Assembly: GCA_028279245.1 (NCBI GenBank)
Contig: JANQOE010000023.1
Coordinates: 29,294-93,293, forward strand
Reading direction: 5' to 3'
Length of the DNA stretch: 64,000 nucleotides
Origin: Alphaproteobacteria bacterium
GTDB taxonomy: Bacteria > Pseudomonadota > Alphaproteobacteria > UBA6615
Position 1 is the stretch's first letter. Every line of letters starts with the position of its first letter. A program made the position numbers and the translations under genes. Under the pieces are notes generated by a model. It was not told where the DNA came from. It saw nothing but the letters and a program-made list of their open reading frames with translations, and made no database searches. Shown piece by piece: positions 9,534 through 18,253 of the stretch.

Positions 9534-10715
9534 ATGAGTGAGATTGGCGGAAGCGCCGGCGGGGTCGCCGCGCGGCGTTTACGGTTGGGTATGGTCGGCG
9601 GCGGGCAAGGCGCGTTCATCGGCGCCGTGCACCGGATTGCGGCGCGCATTGACGACCGGTACGAGCTGGTCGCCGGCGCGTTGTCGTCGGACCCGGCGCG
9701 GGCCAAGGCGTCGGCAGCGGAGCTGCATATTGCGCCGGACCGGGCCTATGGCTCCTTCGCCGAAATGGCGGAGAAGGAGAAGGCGCGGGACGACGGTATC
9801 GACGTGGTGGCGGTCGTCACGCCGAACCATGTGCATCACGCGGCGTGCGTGCCGTTTATCAACGCCGGTATCCACGTCATCTGCGACAAGCCGTTGACGA
9901 CAACGTTGGCCGATGCGCTGGATCTGGTGGAGCGCGTGAAGAAGGCCGGCATCGTGTTCGGGCTGACCCACAACTACACGGGCTACCCGATGGTGCGGCA
10001 GGCCCGGGCAATGGTCGCCGCCGGGGAGCTGGGCAAGATCCGTGTGGTGCAGGCTGAGTATGCGCAGGACTGGCTGGCGACCCAGGTCGACAATAAGCAG
10101 GCGGAATGGCGTACGGACCCGGCGCGGTCCGGCCCGGCCGGTTGCGTCGGCGATATCGGGACCCATGCGCTGAATTTGGCGAGCTACGTCACCGGCTTGG
10201 AATTGGAAGCAGTGTCGACGGAGCTAACGTCGTTCGTCGAAGGCCGGCCCCTGGACGACAATGCGAACATGCTGTTGCGCTTCGATGGTGGGGCGCGGGG
10301 CATGCTGTGGTCGAGCCAGGTGGCGGTCGGCAACGAAAACAATCTGCGGCTGCGCGTCTATGGCGAGAAGGGTGGCCTGGCATGGGCGCAGGAGCACCCC
10401 AACCAACTGACCTTCACGGCGTTCGGCGGGAAGCCGCAGACGCTGAGCCGCAGCAGTGGCGAGCTGACCGACGCGGCGACGCACGCCTCACGGATCCCCG
10501 CCGGGCATCCCGAAGGTTATCTGGAGGGCTTCGCCGTTCTGTACAACGACATCGCGGAACAGATCACCGCGCGGCTGGAAGGGCGAGACCCGGACCCGTT
10601 GGCCTGTCAGGTGCCGACGGTCGAGGACGGCGCGCGCGGCGTGAAGTTCATCGAGGCGGCGGTCACGTCGAGCCAGCAGAACGGGGCGTGGGTCGAGGCG
10701 AAAGCGCCGCTGTAG
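9534..10715 (+). CDS. Gfo/Idh/MocA family NAD(P)-dependent oxidoreductase
   Basis: 393 residues preceded by GGGAGGAC. The N-terminal Rossmann segment [17 protein letters not shown] (about 18-34) binds NAD(P); VVTPNHVHH and the family-defining CDKPLTTT (EKP variant, catalytic-region Lys) are present, followed by the (beta/alpha) substrate domain with [16 protein letters not shown], whose H is the usual catalytic residue. It probably oxidises a ring hydroxyl of a sugar or inositol, working with the isomerase gene 13 bases upstream. Substrate cannot be assigned from sequence alone. It converges with phoB, 18 bases away. Confidence 0.9.
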   Translation: MSEIGGSAGGVAARRLRLGMVGGGQGAFIGAVHRIAARIDDRYELVAGALSSDPARAKASAAELHIAPDRAYGSFAEMAEKEKARDDGIDVVAVVTPNHVHHAACVPFINAGIHVICDKPLTTTLADALDLVERVKKAGIVFGLTHNYTGYPMVRQARAMVAAGELGKIRVVQAEYAQDWLATQVDNKQAEWRTDPARSGPAGCVGDIGTHALNLASYVTGLELEAVSTELTSFVEGRPLDDNANMLLRFDGGARGMLWSSQVAVGNENNLRLRVYGEKGGLAWAQEHPNQLTFTAFGGKPQTLSRSSGELTDAATHASRIPAGHPEGYLEGFAVLYNDIAEQITARLEGRDPDPLACQVPTVEDGARGVKFIEAAVTSSQQNGAWVEAKAPL

Positions 10716-10733
10716 CAAGACTGTGTTGGCCGG

Positions 10734-11426
10734 TTACGTCTTTTCAGCGTCGAGGGCGTAGCCGGCACCGCGCACCGTGCGAATGACGTCGATCTGACCG
10801 TCATTGTTGAGTGCCTTGCGCAGCCGGCGCACATGCACGTCGACGGTGCGTTCGTCGAGATACTTGTCGCGACCCCAGGCCAAGTCGAGCAGTTGACCGC
10901 GGGACAGCACCCGGCCCGGCCGCTTCATCAACACATGCAATAGACGAAACTCGGTCGGACCCAAGTGAATGGCGCGGGCGCCGCGCTTCACCTTGTGCGT
11001 CGCCAGATCCATGATGATGTCGCGGTACTGCAGGCGTTCGTCAGGCAGACCGGCGCCGCTGCGCCGCAGGACGGAACGGATGCGGGCGATCAGTTCGCTG
11101 GGAGAGAAAGGCTTGACGATGTAGTCGTCGGCACCGCCCTCGAGACCGCGCACGCGATCCTCTTCCTCGCCGCGCGCGGTGAGCATGATGATCGGTAGTT
11201 TCTGATGAAACGGATCGGCGCGCAGACGGCGGCATACCTCGATGCCCGACAGGCGCGGCAGCATCCAGTCGAGGACGATCAGGTCGGGCTGTTCCAGGTC
11301 GATCTGTTCAAGGGCCGCCACGCCGTCCTGGGCGACACGCGTCCGGTGGCCGGCCTTTTCCAGATTGTAGCGCAGCATCTCGACGAGCGGCGCTTCGTCT
11401 TCGACGACCAAGATCAGGGGCTTCAT
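10734..11426 (-). CDS. phoB: phosphate regulon response regulator PhoB
   Basis: 230 residues: an N-terminal receiver domain with acidic pocket E9-D10 and phosphoacceptor Asp53 (LIVLDWMLP), Lys in IVKPFSPSEL, then an OmpR-type winged helix (ILSRGQLLDLAW-like segment and TVDVHVRRLRKAL). It binds Pho boxes when phosphorylated by PhoR. It is the last gene of the pst-pho operon; its ATG overlaps the phoU stop by 4 bases. Placement downstream of a Pho-box promoter implies positive autoregulation. Confidence 0.95.
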   Translation of the reverse strand: MKPLILVVEDEAPLVEMLRYNLEKAGHRTRVAQDGVAALEQIDLEQPDLIVLDWMLPRLSGIEVCRRLRADPFHQKLPIIMLTARGEEEDRVRGLEGGADDYIVKPFSPSELIARIRSVLRRSGAGLPDERLQYRDIIMDLATHKVKRGARAIHLGPTEFRLLHVLMKRPGRVLSRGQLLDLAWGRDKYLDERTVDVHVRRLRKALNNDGQIDVIRTVRGAGYALDAEKT

Positions 11427-12139
11427 TCGGATTCTCCGGCGGTAATCACCGTCAAACTCGATGCGTCCCCCTTACGCCGGCGTTCCGCCGGCTCCGCACC
11501 GTGGACCAGGAAATAGACACTTTCGGCGATGTTGGTAACGTGATCGCCAATGCGCTCGATATTCTTTGCGACAAACAGCAGATGGGTGCAGGGCGTGATG
11601 TTGCGCGGGTCTTCCATCATGTAAGTCAGGAGTTCGCGGAACAGGCTGGAATGGAGCCGGTCGACCTCGACATCGCGCGCCCGGACGTCGGCGGCTTTGT
11701 CGGCATCGCGCGCCATGTAGGCATCCAGCACGTTTTGAATCATCGCCTGCACAAGTTCGCCCATGCGCGGGATCAAGTAGGATGCGGGCACCGCCGGCGC
11801 CCGTGATAGCGCTTCGGTACGGCGGACCAGGCTGGTCGTGCAGCCGCCAATGCGTTCGAGTTGGCTGGAGATCTTGGTCGCGACAATGCAACTGCGCAGG
11901 TCGGTCGGTATTTTGTCCGCGCTCCCAGCGATCCGCAGGGTGTGCTGCTGGATCGATTGGTCGAGGTGGGCAATCTGCCGGGCGCGCCGGCCAATGCCGG
12001 CTGCTTGCAACAGGTCGCGACGCGCCACGACACCGATTGCGTCGGCCAACAAGGCCTCCGCCAGCCCGCCCATCTCGGCGATGAGCGTGTCGATCTCGCG
12101 AAGCGCTGCCTCGACCGCCTGATCCTGTACCGCGTGCAT
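11423..12139 (-). CDS. phoU: phosphate transport system regulator PhoU (copy 1)
   Basis: 238 residues from ATG 12139 (MHAVQDQAVEAALREI); the longer open frame above it has no family character. Two tandem three-helix PhoU repeats are visible, each with the (E/D)-x-x-x-D metal-cluster pattern; the second carries YMMEDPRNITPCTHLLFVAKNIERIGDHVTNIAE, the most conserved PhoU motif. PhoU represses the Pho response by linking Pst transport to PhoR. It lies between arsC and phoB, and is the more diverged of the two phoU copies in this operon. Confidence 0.9.
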   Translation of the reverse strand: MHAVQDQAVEAALREIDTLIAEMGGLAEALLADAIGVVARRDLLQAAGIGRRARQIAHLDQSIQQHTLRIAGSADKIPTDLRSCIVATKISSQLERIGGCTTSLVRRTEALSRAPAVPASYLIPRMGELVQAMIQNVLDAYMARDADKAADVRARDVEVDRLHSSLFRELLTYMMEDPRNITPCTHLLFVAKNIERIGDHVTNIAESVYFLVHGAEPAERRRKGDASSLTVITAGESE

Positions 12140-12186
12140 TTTGTCAGCCGGCCGATCCGCCGGATGCTGTGCAGCGGCCAAAGACT

Positions 12187-12696
12187 TCAACCCGCATTCT
12201 GGAGCGTAGCCTCGCCCTGACCCATTTCGTCGAGCCGCCGCTGCAGCGCCAAGCGCCCGAGCGAGGCGAGCGGGAGGCTGACGAAGATCTGGAGGCGCCG
12301 TTCGATCTGACCATAGATCTGGGCGAAGTAGGCGTTGGTTTCCGCCGAGCTGCCCTCGAATGCGGCCGGGTCGGGAAAGCCCCAATGCGCGGTCATCGGC
12401 TGACCGGGCCAAACCGGACAGACCTCACCCGCGGCGTTGTCGCACACGGTGAAGACAAACTGCATCTGCGGCGCGTCAGGCTGGGCGAATTCCTCCCAGT
12501 TCTTGGACCGCAGCTCGCCGGTTGGATAGTTGAACCGCTGGAGCAGGCTCAGTGCGTGCGGATTCACCTGACCGGCCGGATGGCTGCCGGCGCTGAAAGC
12601 CTGGAAGTTAGGACGGCCGATCCGGTTCAGGATGCTTTCGGCCATGATGCTACGGGCGGAGTTGCCTGTGCAGAGGAAGAGGACGTTGTGTGCCAT
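12187..12696 (-). CDS. arsC: arsenate reductase, thioredoxin-type (LMW-phosphatase fold)
   Basis: 169 residues. The phosphatase P-loop C9-TGNSA-R15-S is at the N terminus, and the redox pair Cys85 and Cys93 (FTVCDNAAGEVCPVW) is that of thioredoxin-coupled ArsC rather than of plain low-molecular-weight tyrosine phosphatases; the HWGFPDPA block supplies the catalytic Asp. It would reduce arsenate to arsenite. Its place inside the Pst/Pho operon makes sense because arsenate enters through phosphate transporters, and induction of Pst would raise arsenate influx. No arsenite efflux gene is in the window. Confidence 0.88.
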   Translation of the reverse strand: MAHNVLFLCTGNSARSIMAESILNRIGRPNFQAFSAGSHPAGQVNPHALSLLQRFNYPTGELRSKNWEEFAQPDAPQMQFVFTVCDNAAGEVCPVWPGQPMTAHWGFPDPAAFEGSSAETNAYFAQIYGQIERRLQIFVSLPLASLGRLALQRRLDEMGQGEATLQNAG

Positions 12697-12698
12697 GG

Positions 12699-13430
12699 CT
12701 AGCCGTTACCTGCGCCGGCTTCCCGCGGTTCCACGACCATGACGCTCGACAGGTCGTGTTTCGGGCGGTCCTCGTCAATGAAGTCGCCGGTTACTTGGAA
12801 ATGGATGCGTTCGGCGATGTTGGTCGCCAGATCGCCAATGCGCTCGATGTTCTTCGCGGTGAAGAGCAGGTGCGTGCATGACGTGATGCGCCGCGGGTCT
12901 TCCATCATGTGCGTGAGCAACTCGCGAAACACGGCGTCGTAGCTTTCATCGATCTCCACGTCGCGTTCCCAGACCTTGCGCGCCAATTCGATGTCGTGGT
13001 CGGCGAAGGCCTGCATGACGTCGCGCACCATCTCTCGCACCATCTGCGCCATCCGCGGGATGGTGACGATCGGCGTGGTCACGGGCGCTTGGTCGAGGGC
13101 AACCGTGCGCTTGGCGATGTTCTTCGCGTAGTCGCCGATGCGTTCGATATCCGGGGCGATTTTCATAGCTGCCAGCGCGCGGCGGAGGTCATCGGCCATG
13201 GGCTGGCGCAAGGCCATCAAGTTTAACGCGGCGCGGTCAACCTCCGCCTCGAGGGCGTCGATTTCAGCGTCATCAGCGACGACCTTCTTGGCGAGCTTCG
13301 TATCGTGCCTGACGAGCGCGCGAACGGACCCGTCGATCTGCGCTACCGCGAGTTCACCCATTTGCGTAATCAAACCGGTCAGCCGCGCAAGTTCGGCGTC
13401 GAACGAAGTGACGATGTGGCCTTTGTCCAT
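12699..13430 (-). CDS. phoU: phosphate transport system regulator PhoU (copy 2)
   Basis: 243 residues with both PhoU repeats intact: DALEAEVDRAALNLMALRQP with the metal-binding helix in the first, and LLTHMMEDPRRITSCTHLLF then KNIERIGDLATNIAERI in the second. It follows pstB by 21 bases, the classical position of phoU, so this copy is likely the canonical regulator. The arsC gene begins two bases after its stop. Two PhoU paralogues in one operon, separated by arsC, is unusual but seen in some bacteria. Confidence 0.95.
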   Translation of the reverse strand: MDKGHIVTSFDAELARLTGLITQMGELAVAQIDGSVRALVRHDTKLAKKVVADDAEIDALEAEVDRAALNLMALRQPMADDLRRALAAMKIAPDIERIGDYAKNIAKRTVALDQAPVTTPIVTIPRMAQMVREMVRDVMQAFADHDIELARKVWERDVEIDESYDAVFRELLTHMMEDPRRITSCTHLLFTAKNIERIGDLATNIAERIHFQVTGDFIDEDRPKHDLSSVMVVEPREAGAGNG

Positions 13431-13451
13431 GGCCGCCTCCGATTGCTGGGC

Positions 13452-14273
13452 CTAGCCGAAGCGGCCCGTAATGTAGTCCTGCGTGCGTTCGTCGCGCGGC
13501 GCGGTGAAGATCTGCTCCGTCTCGCCTTCCTCGACGAGGATGCCGAGGTGGAAGAACGCCGTCTTCTGGCTGACCCGCGCGGCCTGCTGCATCGAGTGGG
13601 TGACGATGACGATGGTATATTCCTGCCGCAGTTCGTCGATCAGTTCCTCAATCCGCGCGGTGGCAATCGGATCGAGCGCAGAACACGGTTCGTCCATCAA
13701 AATGACTTCAGGTTGCACGGCAATGGCCCGCGCGATGCAGAGCCGCTGCTGTTGCCCGCCGGAGAGGCCGGTGCCCGGCTCATCCAACCGGTCCTTCACC
13801 TCGTCCCACAAGCCGGCGCGGCGCAGGCTTCTTTCGACAATCGCGTCGAAGTCGGCCTTGGTGGTCGCCAGTCCGTGGATGCGCGGTGCATAGGTGATGT
13901 TATCGGCGATCGACTTCGGGAACGGGTTCGGTTTCTGGAATACCATGCCGACGCGCGCCCGCAACTGCACCACGTCGAGGGCATCGGACAAGATCTCGAC
14001 TCCATCCAGCTTGATATTGCCGGCGACGCGGCAGCCTTCGATGGTGTCGTTCATGCGGTTGAGGCAACGCAGGAACGTCGACTTGCCGCAGCCAGACGGC
14101 CCGATGAGCGACGTGACGGAGTGGGAGGCGATATCCAGGTCGACATCGAATAGCGCCTGCTTCTCCCCGTAAAAGACGCTGACACGCTCGGCGGCGATGC
14201 GGATCGCCTGCGGGATATCGTCGTTAGCCACCGGGACGCCTTCCGTTGTCTGGGTCTCCGCCAGATTTGCCAT
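13452..14273 (-). CDS. pstB: phosphate ABC transporter ATP-binding protein PstB
   Basis: 273 residues with all ABC ATPase motifs: Walker [10 protein letters not shown] (about 57-65), Q-loop [14 protein letters not shown], signature LSGGQQQRL, Walker [14 protein letters not shown] and the switch His in [12 protein letters not shown]. The NPFPKSI after the Q-loop is characteristic of PstB. It powers high-affinity phosphate uptake with PstA and PstC at the inner membrane. Its start lies directly against the pstA stop (14274). Confidence 0.97.
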   Translation of the reverse strand: MANLAETQTTEGVPVANDDIPQAIRIAAERVSVFYGEKQALFDVDLDIASHSVTSLIGPSGCGKSTFLRCLNRMNDTIEGCRVAGNIKLDGVEILSDALDVVQLRARVGMVFQKPNPFPKSIADNITYAPRIHGLATTKADFDAIVERSLRRAGLWDEVKDRLDEPGTGLSGGQQQRLCIARAIAVQPEVILMDEPCSALDPIATARIEELIDELRQEYTIVIVTHSMQQAARVSQKTAFFHLGILVEEGETEQIFTAPRDERTQDYITGRFG

Positions 14274-15578
14274 CTACCACCGCCTTTCGAAGCGTTTACG
14301 CAACAACACCGCCAAGAGGTTCATGGTGATCAGGAACGCCAGCAAGACCATGATGGCGGCGGAGGTCTTCTCAACAAAACCACGTTCCGGGGCGTCCGCC
14401 CAGAGGAAGATTTGCACCGGCAGCACGGTCGCCGGGTCGGTGAAGCTGCCAGGGACGTCGACGATAAAGGCGACCATGCCGATCATCAGCAGCGGCGCGG
14501 TCTCACCAAGGGCCTGGGCCATGCCGATGATCGTGCCCGTCAGCATGCCCGGCAGGGCCAGGGGCAAGACGTGGTGGGTGACCGTTTGCAGGGGTGACGC
14601 GCCCATCCCTAGGGCCGCTTCACGAATAGAGGGAGGCACGGCTTTGAGCGAGGCCCGGCCGGCGATGATGATCGTCGGCAGGGTCATCAAAGCGAGCACA
14701 ATGCCACCGACTAGAGGCGCCGAGCGAGGAAGACCGAAGAGGTTCAGCAGAACGGCCAGGCCGAGCAGACCAAAAACGATCGACGGCACCGCCGCCAGAT
14801 TGTTGATGTTCACCTCAATCAAGTCGGTCCAACGGTTTTTCGGGGCGAATTCCTCGAGATAGACCGCGGCCATCACACCGACGGGAAACGCCAGCAATAG
14901 CGTGACGATGAGGGTGAAGAACGAGCCGACCACGGCGCCGCGAATACCGGCCTGTTCGGGTTCGCGGCTGTCGGCGGAGCTGAAGAAGGTCCCGTTGAAC
15001 CGTTTTTCAACACGGCCGTTGGCGGCGAGTTGATCGAACCAGGAGACCTGGTTGTCGTTTACCCGGCGGTCACTCTCCGGCACATCGCGAGGGATCTGAC
15101 CCTTGTTGAAGCTGTCGAAGTCGGCGCCGGCTTTCACCCAGATGGTCTGGGTGGTGCCCATCCAATCCAGGTTCTCCAGCAGGGCCGCACGCACGGTGGA
15201 CGGCGCGCCGACACTAATGAGCTTATTCAGATCGCGCCGGTCGGTGCGCCCGGACACGTCCGGGAAGTAGGCGCGGAGCGCGTTGCGGGTCAGACCCTGG
15301 AAGTTGGCGCGGCCGATCACCGCGGGATCGCCGGTTCCGTCCGGATCCACTTCGGCTGGGTCGAAGGTGACGTCGATAGCGACTTCCGTCGCGATGAACG
15401 CGGTGTAGCCATTGCTGACGATGGTGATCAGCATGATCGCCAGCATGCCGAGGGCGACACAGATCGCCGCCAAGCCGATCCGCCGAAACCGGCGTTCCTG
15501 CCGATAGCGCCGCTCGATACGAGCCGCGGAGTCGGCGTCGGCGAGCGGACGCGGCACGGTGGTGGCGATATCAGTCAT
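14274..15578 (-). CDS. pstA: phosphate ABC transporter permease PstA
   Basis: 434 residues. A single N-terminal membrane helix (about 32-52) is followed by a long extracytoplasmic segment of roughly 150 residues (the DUF3333-type extension common in alphaproteobacteria), then the permease core from about 215 with the transporter motif EAALGMGASPLQTVTHHVLP (EAA loop contacting PstB). Later helices are clear (LALMTLPTIIIAG, SAAIMVLLAFLITMNLLAVLL). It forms the channel with PstC. Its start overlaps the pstC stop by 8 bases. Confidence 0.95.
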   Translation of the reverse strand: MTDIATTVPRPLADADSAARIERRYRQERRFRRIGLAAICVALGMLAIMLITIVSNGYTAFIATEVAIDVTFDPAEVDPDGTGDPAVIGRANFQGLTRNALRAYFPDVSGRTDRRDLNKLISVGAPSTVRAALLENLDWMGTTQTIWVKAGADFDSFNKGQIPRDVPESDRRVNDNQVSWFDQLAANGRVEKRFNGTFFSSADSREPEQAGIRGAVVGSFFTLIVTLLLAFPVGVMAAVYLEEFAPKNRWTDLIEVNINNLAAVPSIVFGLLGLAVLLNLFGLPRSAPLVGGIVLALMTLPTIIIAGRASLKAVPPSIREAALGMGASPLQTVTHHVLPLALPGMLTGTIIGMAQALGETAPLLMIGMVAFIVDVPGSFTDPATVLPVQIFLWADAPERGFVEKTSAAIMVLLAFLITMNLLAVLLRKRFERRW

Positions 15579-16950
15579 ATTTCTCCCGGTATTTCCGCAC
15601 GACCCGCAACGCGATCACGTTCAAGCCGAGGGTCACAACAAAGAGCACGAGACCCAGTGCAAACGCCGCCAGTGTCTTGGCGCTGTCGAACTCCTGATCG
15701 CCGGTCAACAGCGTGACGATCTGCACCGTCACGGTGGTCACCGCCTGCAATGGATTCGCCGTGAGGTTCGCAGCCAAACCGGCGGCCATAACAACAATCA
15801 TGGTTTCGCCGATGGCGCGGCTGACGGCGAGCAGAATACTGCCGACGATACCGGGCAGTGCCGCCGGGATGATGACCTGACGGATCGTCTCCGAATGGGT
15901 CGCCCCGAGCGCGAAGGAGCCGTCGCGCATTGCCTGCGGCACAGCGTTGATCACATCATCCGACAGGGAGGAGACGAACGGGATGATCATGATGCCCATG
16001 ACCACGCCGGCGGCGAGAGCGCTTTCCGACGCCACGCCCAAACCGACTGACTCGCCCAATCCGCGGAAGAACGGGGCAATCGTCAAAGCGGCGAAGAAGC
16101 CGTAGACGACCGTCGGAATGCCGGCGAGGATTTCCAGGATTGGCTTGACGATCGCGCGGAACCGCCGCGACGCATATTCCGACATGTAGATTGCCGACAT
16201 CAGGCCGATCGGCACGGCCACCGTCATGGCGATAATGGTGATGAGAAACGTACCAGCGAACACCGGGATGGCGCCGAAGGCGCCGGAGGATCCGACCTGG
16301 TCGGCGCGCAAGGCGGTCTGCGGGCTCCACTGCAGCCCGAACAGGAACTCGGTGATCGGGACCTTGCCGAAGAAGCGCAGTGCCTCGAACAACAGGGAGA
16401 CGACGATGCCAACCGTGGTGAGAATGGCGATGGTCGAAGCGACGATCAGGACGATCTTGATGACGCGCTCAACTGCCGGCCTGGCACGGAACGTCGGATT
16501 GACGAGGCGGCGCCCGTAAGAAAGGCCGCCGATCGCCGCAGCGATGGCGACGACCGCCCAAAGCGCGGTGCTGATGTTGCGCCAGGTTGAATAACGCTCG
16601 GCCGCCTCGGTCATGGCCGCATCCGGCTCACGGCTGAGGATCCCGCCCGAGGCCAGACTACGAATGTCGTTGAGCAACAGGTTGAGTTGGGTTTCCGACA
16701 GGGCGCGCGCCGTGTCGCCCAGGCCGGACAGGGTGATTGACCGCAGGAACTGGGGTTCCAGCACCTGCCAGAGGAAGACCATCAGGAATGCTGGAATCCC
16801 ACACCACAGCGCCACATAGGCGCCGTAGTAACTGGGCAGCGAGTGCATGTCCTTGACGCTGCTGCCGCTGGCGAGAACGCGCTGCCGCCCCAGGCGGTAC
16901 GACAGCATGGTCAGCACCAACAACACTGCCGTCAGCAGAGTGAACGTCAT
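15571..16950 (-). CDS. pstC: phosphate ABC transporter permease PstC
   Basis: 459 residues from ATG 16950 (MTFTLLTAVLLVLTML); the frame above it is the translated pstS-pstC spacer. Several N-terminal membrane helices precede the conserved permease core (about 210 onward; GLMSAIYMSEYASRRFRAIVKPILEILAGIP and the EAA-type SFALGATHSETIRQVIIPAALPG). The long N-terminal region before the core is typical of alphaproteobacterial PstC. A GAGAGGG/GGGG purine stretch precedes the start. It is separated from pstS by a strong stem-loop. Confidence 0.94.
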   Translation of the reverse strand: MTFTLLTAVLLVLTMLSYRLGRQRVLASGSSVKDMHSLPSYYGAYVALWCGIPAFLMVFLWQVLEPQFLRSITLSGLGDTARALSETQLNLLLNDIRSLASGGILSREPDAAMTEAAERYSTWRNISTALWAVVAIAAAIGGLSYGRRLVNPTFRARPAVERVIKIVLIVASTIAILTTVGIVVSLLFEALRFFGKVPITEFLFGLQWSPQTALRADQVGSSGAFGAIPVFAGTFLITIIAMTVAVPIGLMSAIYMSEYASRRFRAIVKPILEILAGIPTVVYGFFAALTIAPFFRGLGESVGLGVASESALAAGVVMGIMIIPFVSSLSDDVINAVPQAMRDGSFALGATHSETIRQVIIPAALPGIVGSILLAVSRAIGETMIVVMAAGLAANLTANPLQAVTTVTVQIVTLLTGDQEFDSAKTLAAFALGLVLFVVTLGLNVIALRVVRKYREKYD

Positions 16951-16975
16951 TGCAGTCCCCGCCCTCTCGTAGGCT

Positions 16976-17009
16976 CGGGCGGAACCGCCGGTAGCAGCGG
17001 TTCCGCCCG
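16976..17009 (-). other. 13-bp perfect stem-loop between pstS and pstC
   Basis: CGGGCGGAACCGC at 16976-16988 pairs exactly with GCGGTTCCGCCCG at 16997-17009 around an 8-base loop. It sits 18 bases past the pstS stop and is not followed by a T-run, so it is unlikely to be a full terminator. In message form it would cap the pstS 3' end and could stabilise pstS RNA over the permease part, or act as a partial attenuator. Confidence 0.75.
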
Positions 17010-17027
17010 TCCGGTCGCTTTGGTTCT

Positions 17028-18044
17028 TTACAGAGCCAACGGCGCGAGGGATTGCGCCGCGTTGCCAACCGCCTGGCGGTCCGCGTCGGGCAGCGGAATC
17101 AGGCCTTTGTCGACGAGGTAACCGTCCTCGCCCCAAGCACCTTCGCTGGTGAACTCATTGACGAACTCCTGAATGCCAGGAACGACGCCGACATGCTCAC
17201 CCTTGACATAGAAGTATAGGGAGCGGGAGACACCGTAGTCGCCAGCCGCAATGTTCTCGAAGGTTGGATCGACACCGTCGATGTTCGAGCCCTGCAGCTT
17301 GTCGGAGTTCTGGTCGAGGAAGCTGAAGCCGAAGATGCCGAACGCGCCCGGGTTGGCATCGAGCTTCTGCACGATCAGGTTGTCGTTCTCGCCGGCTTCG
17401 ACAAACGCGCCATCCTCGCGGATGAAATGGCAGGCGCTGTCCTCAAGGCCGAGTTCGGCAGCGCCGTCGACTTGGTCGCAGCCGCCTTCCATGGCGAGTT
17501 CGACGAACGCATCGCGCGTGCCGGAGGTCGGCGGCGGACCGAGCACTTCGATCTTGCTGTTCGGCAGCGACGGGTCGATGTCGCTCCAGTTCACATAGGG
17601 GTTCTCAACGAGGGCACCGTCGACCGGCACTTCCTTGGCGAGGGCGAGAAAGAGCTGACCCTTGGTCAAGGCCATCTGATCAGCGGATTTCGAGTTGGCC
17701 AATACGATGCCGTCGAAGCCCACTTTCACTTCCGTGATGGTGATGCCGTTCTGGGTGCAAGTCTCGAATTCGGAGGATTTGATACGGCGCGAAGCGTTGG
17801 TGATGTCCGGATGCTCCAAGCCGACACCTGAGCAGAACAGCTTCAAGCCGCCGCCAGAGCCGGTGCTCTCCACAACCGGGGTCTTGAAGTCAGTGGTGCG
17901 GCCGAAGTTCTCGGCGACCGCCGTTGCGAACGGGAAAACCGTCGACGAACCGACGATCCGGATCTGGTCCCGGGACTGAGCCTCCGCGGCGCCAACCACC
18001 GCCACGCTGGCCAGCAGGCCGAGCGTAAGTGTCTTTGTTCTCAT
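17028..18044 (-). CDS. pstS: phosphate-binding periplasmic protein PstS
   Basis: 338 residues. The N-terminal signal peptide MRTKTLTLGLLASVAVVGAAEAQ ends near residue 22. The mature part has the phosphate-ligand loops IVGSSTVFPFATAVAE and ESTGSGGGLKLFCSG, the typical GTRDAFVEL (Arg-Asp) loop, and a C-terminal YFYVKGEHV region. This larger PstS subtype is frequent in alpha- and gammaproteobacteria. It delivers phosphate to PstCA. AGAGGA lies before the ATG and the promoter region with Pho boxes lies directly upstream. Confidence 0.96.
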   Translation of the reverse strand: MRTKTLTLGLLASVAVVGAAEAQSRDQIRIVGSSTVFPFATAVAENFGRTTDFKTPVVESTGSGGGLKLFCSGVGLEHPDITNASRRIKSSEFETCTQNGITITEVKVGFDGIVLANSKSADQMALTKGQLFLALAKEVPVDGALVENPYVNWSDIDPSLPNSKIEVLGPPPTSGTRDAFVELAMEGGCDQVDGAAELGLEDSACHFIREDGAFVEAGENDNLIVQKLDANPGAFGIFGFSFLDQNSDKLQGSNIDGVDPTFENIAAGDYGVSRSLYFYVKGEHVGVVPGIQEFVNEFTSEGAWGEDGYLVDKGLIPLPDADRQAVGNAAQSLAPLAL

Positions 18045-18094
18045 TGCGTCCTCTAATAAATGAATCTCGACCGGCGGTTAGCCGGATAGTCCGA

Positions 18095-18149
18095 CGGTAA
18101 GACCGCGCACTGACGGTTGTATGTCACTTGTGTGACGCTATTATTACAG
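18095..18149 (-). promoter_or_regulatory. Pho-box array (five 11-bp units) upstream of pstS
   Basis: Read on the minus strand toward pstS, five consecutive 11-mers are in phase: CTGTAATAATA, GCGTCACACAA, GTGACATACAA, CCGTCAGTGCG and CGGTCTTACCG. Against the Pho-box half-site CTGTCAT-N4 the matches are 6, 4, 5, 5 and 5 of 7. PhoB dimers bind such 11-bp direct repeats. The array ends about 50 bases upstream of the pstS ATG, in the 210-base phoR-pstS gap, which is also locally AT-rich. No clear -10 was assigned. Confidence 0.7.
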
Positions 18150-18253
18150 TCCGTTGGCCATCTTTTTATTTATTTACAACTACTTATTGGCCTCTCATCA
18201 CGACCGCAAACGACAGTGACATGTTGTTCCTGTCAACAAAGTCTGCCCCAGGT

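Noticed and set aside
18122..18136. TGTCAC-TTG-TGTGAC region as a CRP/FNR site
   Set aside because: The GTCAC/GTGAC inverted repeat has a 4-base spacer that does not fit CRP or FNR spacing, and it lies within the 11-bp Pho-box periodicity.
18211..18241. ACAGTGACAT ... CTGTCAA as further Pho boxes near the phoR stop
   Set aside because: Half-site spacing is not 11 bases on either strand.
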